A stretch of 64,000 nt of DNA. Origin: Endomicrobiales bacterium (lineage in GTDB: Bacteria > Elusimicrobiota > Endomicrobiia > Endomicrobiales > JALOBY01). Below the pieces are notes generated by a model. It made no database searches. It saw nothing but the letters and a program-made list of their open reading frames with translations, and was not told the DNA's origin. Numbering within the stretch: the stretch's first letter is position 1; each line of letters starts with the position of its first letter. Positions 62,463-64,000 of the stretch are shown in pieces. The stretch covers positions 1 through 64,000 of the forward strand of contig JALOBY010000001.1 in NCBI GenBank assembly GCA_023228045.1, given 5' to 3'. Both the position numbers and the translations under genes were made by a program.

Positions 62463-63656
62463 TTACTTCCAACTTATTCCATTTTCTTTTAGGTATTGCT
62501 GCGCTTTTTCGTGTCCAAGGTTAGCAGCTTGCTTATAGCAATCAATTGCTTTGACCTGATCTCCTTTTTCGCCATAAGCAACACCCATATTTGCGTAGGC
62601 GTCAGAGTATTTTGGACTGATGTTTATGGCTTTTTCATACTGTTCAATTGCTTTACCATACTCTTTTTTATTTATATAAGCCGTACCCATATTATTGTAA
62701 ACTTCAGAAAAATTTGGATTTATTTTTATTGCTTCTATATAGAGTTTAATTGCTTTATTGTAATCACCTTTGTAATGATATGCAAGACCCATTTTAAAAT
62801 ACGTTATAGAATCTTTTGGATTGATGTTTATTGCTTTTTTATACTGCTGAACTGCTTTGTCATTCAATTTTTGGGCAATATAAACATCGCCCATATTGCT
62901 ATATGCATCAGAATATTTTGGATTTATACTTATTGCCTTATTATACTGCTCAATTGCTTTGTCGAAATTCCCTGCTTTACCATAAGCAATACCCATATTA
63001 TTGTATATCTCGGAACTTTTTGGATTTACCTCTATTGCTTTCTCATACTGTTTAATTGCTTTGTCATACAACCCTTTGGCAACATAAGCAAGACCAATGC
63101 CTGCATATGTTTGGAAATATTTTGGATTTACGCTTATTGCTTTTTCATATTGCTCAATCGCTTTATCATAATCACCTTTTAAGTAATAAATAACTCCTAA
63201 ATTATTAAAGGCCTCAACAAATTTTGAATTTATACTTATACCTTTCGCATAGCATTCAATTGCTTTGTCAAAATTCCCTGTTTTTCCATAAGAAACACCC
63301 ATATTATAATAGGCCTCAGAATATTTTGAATTGATGCTTACAGCTTTTTGATACTGTTCAATAGCTTTTTCCATATTGCCCATTTTGTCATAAGCAATAC
63401 CCATATTATAATAAGCCTCAGAATACTTTGGATTAATGCTTACAGCTTTTTCGTATTCTTTAATTGCCTTTTCAATACTACCTGATTCATCATAAGTAAC
63501 ACCCATATTGTAGTAGGCCTCATAATCTTTTGCATTAATGTTTATTGCCTTCTCAAAGCGTTGAGTTGCTTTGTCTATATTGTCCGTTTCACCATAAGCG
63601 ACACTAATCATAATGCACAACAACATCATTACAATTCCAATTTTGAAAAACTTCAT
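62463..63656 (-). CDS. Exported TPR-repeat protein
   Basis: This 397-residue protein has an N-terminal hydrophobic signal (MKFFKIGIVMMLLCIMISVAYG) and then about ten and a half consecutive 34-residue TPR units of the form DKAIEQYEKAISINPKYSEAYYNMG. The repeats are also visible at DNA level with a 102-base period. It probably acts as a protein-binding scaffold in the periplasm; the partner is unknown. An AAAGGAA site precedes the ATG. It lies between proS and the PorV-like cluster. Confidence 0.85.
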   Translation of the reverse strand: MKFFKIGIVMMLLCIMISVAYGETDNIDKATQRFEKAININAKDYEAYYNMGVTYDESGSIEKAIKEYEKAVSINPKYSEAYYNMGIAYDKMGNMEKAIEQYQKAVSINSKYSEAYYNMGVSYGKTGNFDKAIECYAKGISINSKFVEAFNNLGVIYYLKGDYDKAIEQYEKAISVNPKYFQTYAGIGLAYVAKGLYDKAIKQYEKAIEVNPKSSEIYNNMGIAYGKAGNFDKAIEQYNKAISINPKYSDAYSNMGDVYIAQKLNDKAVQQYKKAININPKDSITYFKMGLAYHYKGDYNKAIKLYIEAIKINPNFSEVYNNMGTAYINKKEYGKAIEQYEKAINISPKYSDAYANMGVAYGEKGDQVKAIDCYKQAANLGHEKAQQYLKENGISWK

Positions 63657-63735
63657 TTATAAATTCCTTTACTATGTTGTTTTAAGTATTGCAGACAAAA
63701 TAAATGCTTTGACACACCACTAAAACGCTATTGAA

Positions 63736-64000
63736 TTATTGCACCTGTAGTAATTTATTTTTTAATTTTAATATAGTGGCAATTGCGTCTTGGCTTGAAA
63801 CAAGCATAACTTCACCTGAATGCCTTAGTTTTATTTCTATTTTGTCGTCTTTTAGGTTTTTTTCACTTACTACTACTTTTATTGAAATACCAACCAAATC
63901 GGCATCTTTAAATTTAACACCGGCCCGCTCTGCTCTATCATCAATTAATACATCTACACCAAGTTTTTGCAAATTTTTATAGAGGGTTTCGGCAACTTCT
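63736..64000 (-). CDS. proS: Proline-tRNA ligase, C-terminal fragment (runs off the window)
   Basis: Only the last 87 residues or so are present; the 5' part lies beyond position 64000. The visible part is the anticodon-binding domain: AETLYKNLQKLGVDVLIDDRAERAGVKFKDADLVGI, then a KNLKDDKIEIKLRHSGE strand pair. The end (ILKLKNKLLQVQ) is as expected for bacterial ProRS with an insertion domain. The motif DDR..RAGVKF.DADL.G is highly specific for ProRS. Confidence 0.88.
   Translation of the reverse strand, partial: EVAETLYKNLQKLGVDVLIDDRAERAGVKFKDADLVGISIKVVVSEKNLKDDKIEIKLRHSGEVMLVSSQDAIATILKLKNKLLQVQ

Noticed and set aside
62496..63182. A 228-codon plus-strand frame opposite the TPR gene
   Set aside because: Its Cys/Ile/Phe-rich repeats are only the complement of the TPR repeats.
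62496..63590. Regular spaced DNA repeats that might be taken for a CRISPR array
   Set aside because: The 102-base period is in frame and encodes TPR units; there are no unique spacers between short direct repeats.

Overview
The window is one densely packed bacterial chromosome segment of low G+C content in which every convincing gene (about 57) lies on the minus strand. Transcription therefore runs from position 64000 toward position 1. The cell is Gram-negative in type: it has lipoproteins, several outer-membrane beta-barrels, LolA-like, PorV-like and EnvC-like proteins, and RodZ. It also has SpoVG, a CTC-type L25, a MetF/MetV pair, a two-subunit Fe-S fumarase, and FlgD-like C-terminal domains next to a PorV/TPR protein. 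My best guess is an anaerobic or fermentative bacterium of Elusimicrobiota (Endomicrobia-like) or a nearby lineage. That is an inference from gene content; no 16S gene is present.

Layout in transcription order (right to left). 63736-64000 is the C-terminus of proS. 59449-63656 carries a TPR protein, an FN3/FlgD-like secreted protein and a PorV-like barrel-TPR fusion. 49240-59334 is the classical rimP-nusA-infB-rbfA-nrnA-truB-ribF-rpsO-pnp block followed by accB. It has promoters before rimP and rpsO and terminators after rpsO and accB. 40970-49020 holds uppP-ftsK-lolA, then rodZ-rimO-pgsA-pgpA and a metallo-hydrolase. 37505-40892 holds xerD, a CpXC-domain protein, a small membrane protein and a CCA/poly(A) polymerase-type enzyme. 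33451-37381 is a tight operon of M50 protease-trpS-scpA-scpB-sugar isomerase. 30873-33371 is galT and glgA. 26867-30819 is ftsX-envC-ctpA plus a small membrane protein of unknown role. 20279-26851 is tsaD-dus-larB-larC-rimI-TPR protein-ispE. 14489-20246 is spoVG, tRNA-Gln, glmU, prs, rplY, pth, metV and metF. 9818-14474 is a membrane transporter and dnaE, which is interrupted by a frameshift. 5855-9721 is an envelope protein, accA, fba, a thioesterase, a NifU domain and a phosphoesterase. 3087-5614 is three exported proteins. 253-2950 is a malic enzyme-fumarase operon.

The most unusual signal is a family of palindromic intergenic elements (18263-18422, 28612-28948, 38862-39215, 44945-45226). 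Each fills the space from the stop codon of one gene to the ribosome binding site of the next, in the same orientation. Three copies share a core of about 160 bp with inverted termini ending TTGCAATAG, and one helix shows compensatory base changes. They resemble ERIC-type elements in architecture. Also notable are the dnaE frameshift in a short A run, a consensus promoter plus terminator with no gene between them at 5661-5815 (candidate small RNA or attenuator), and an intrinsic terminator directly in the leader of the rimP-nusA operon.
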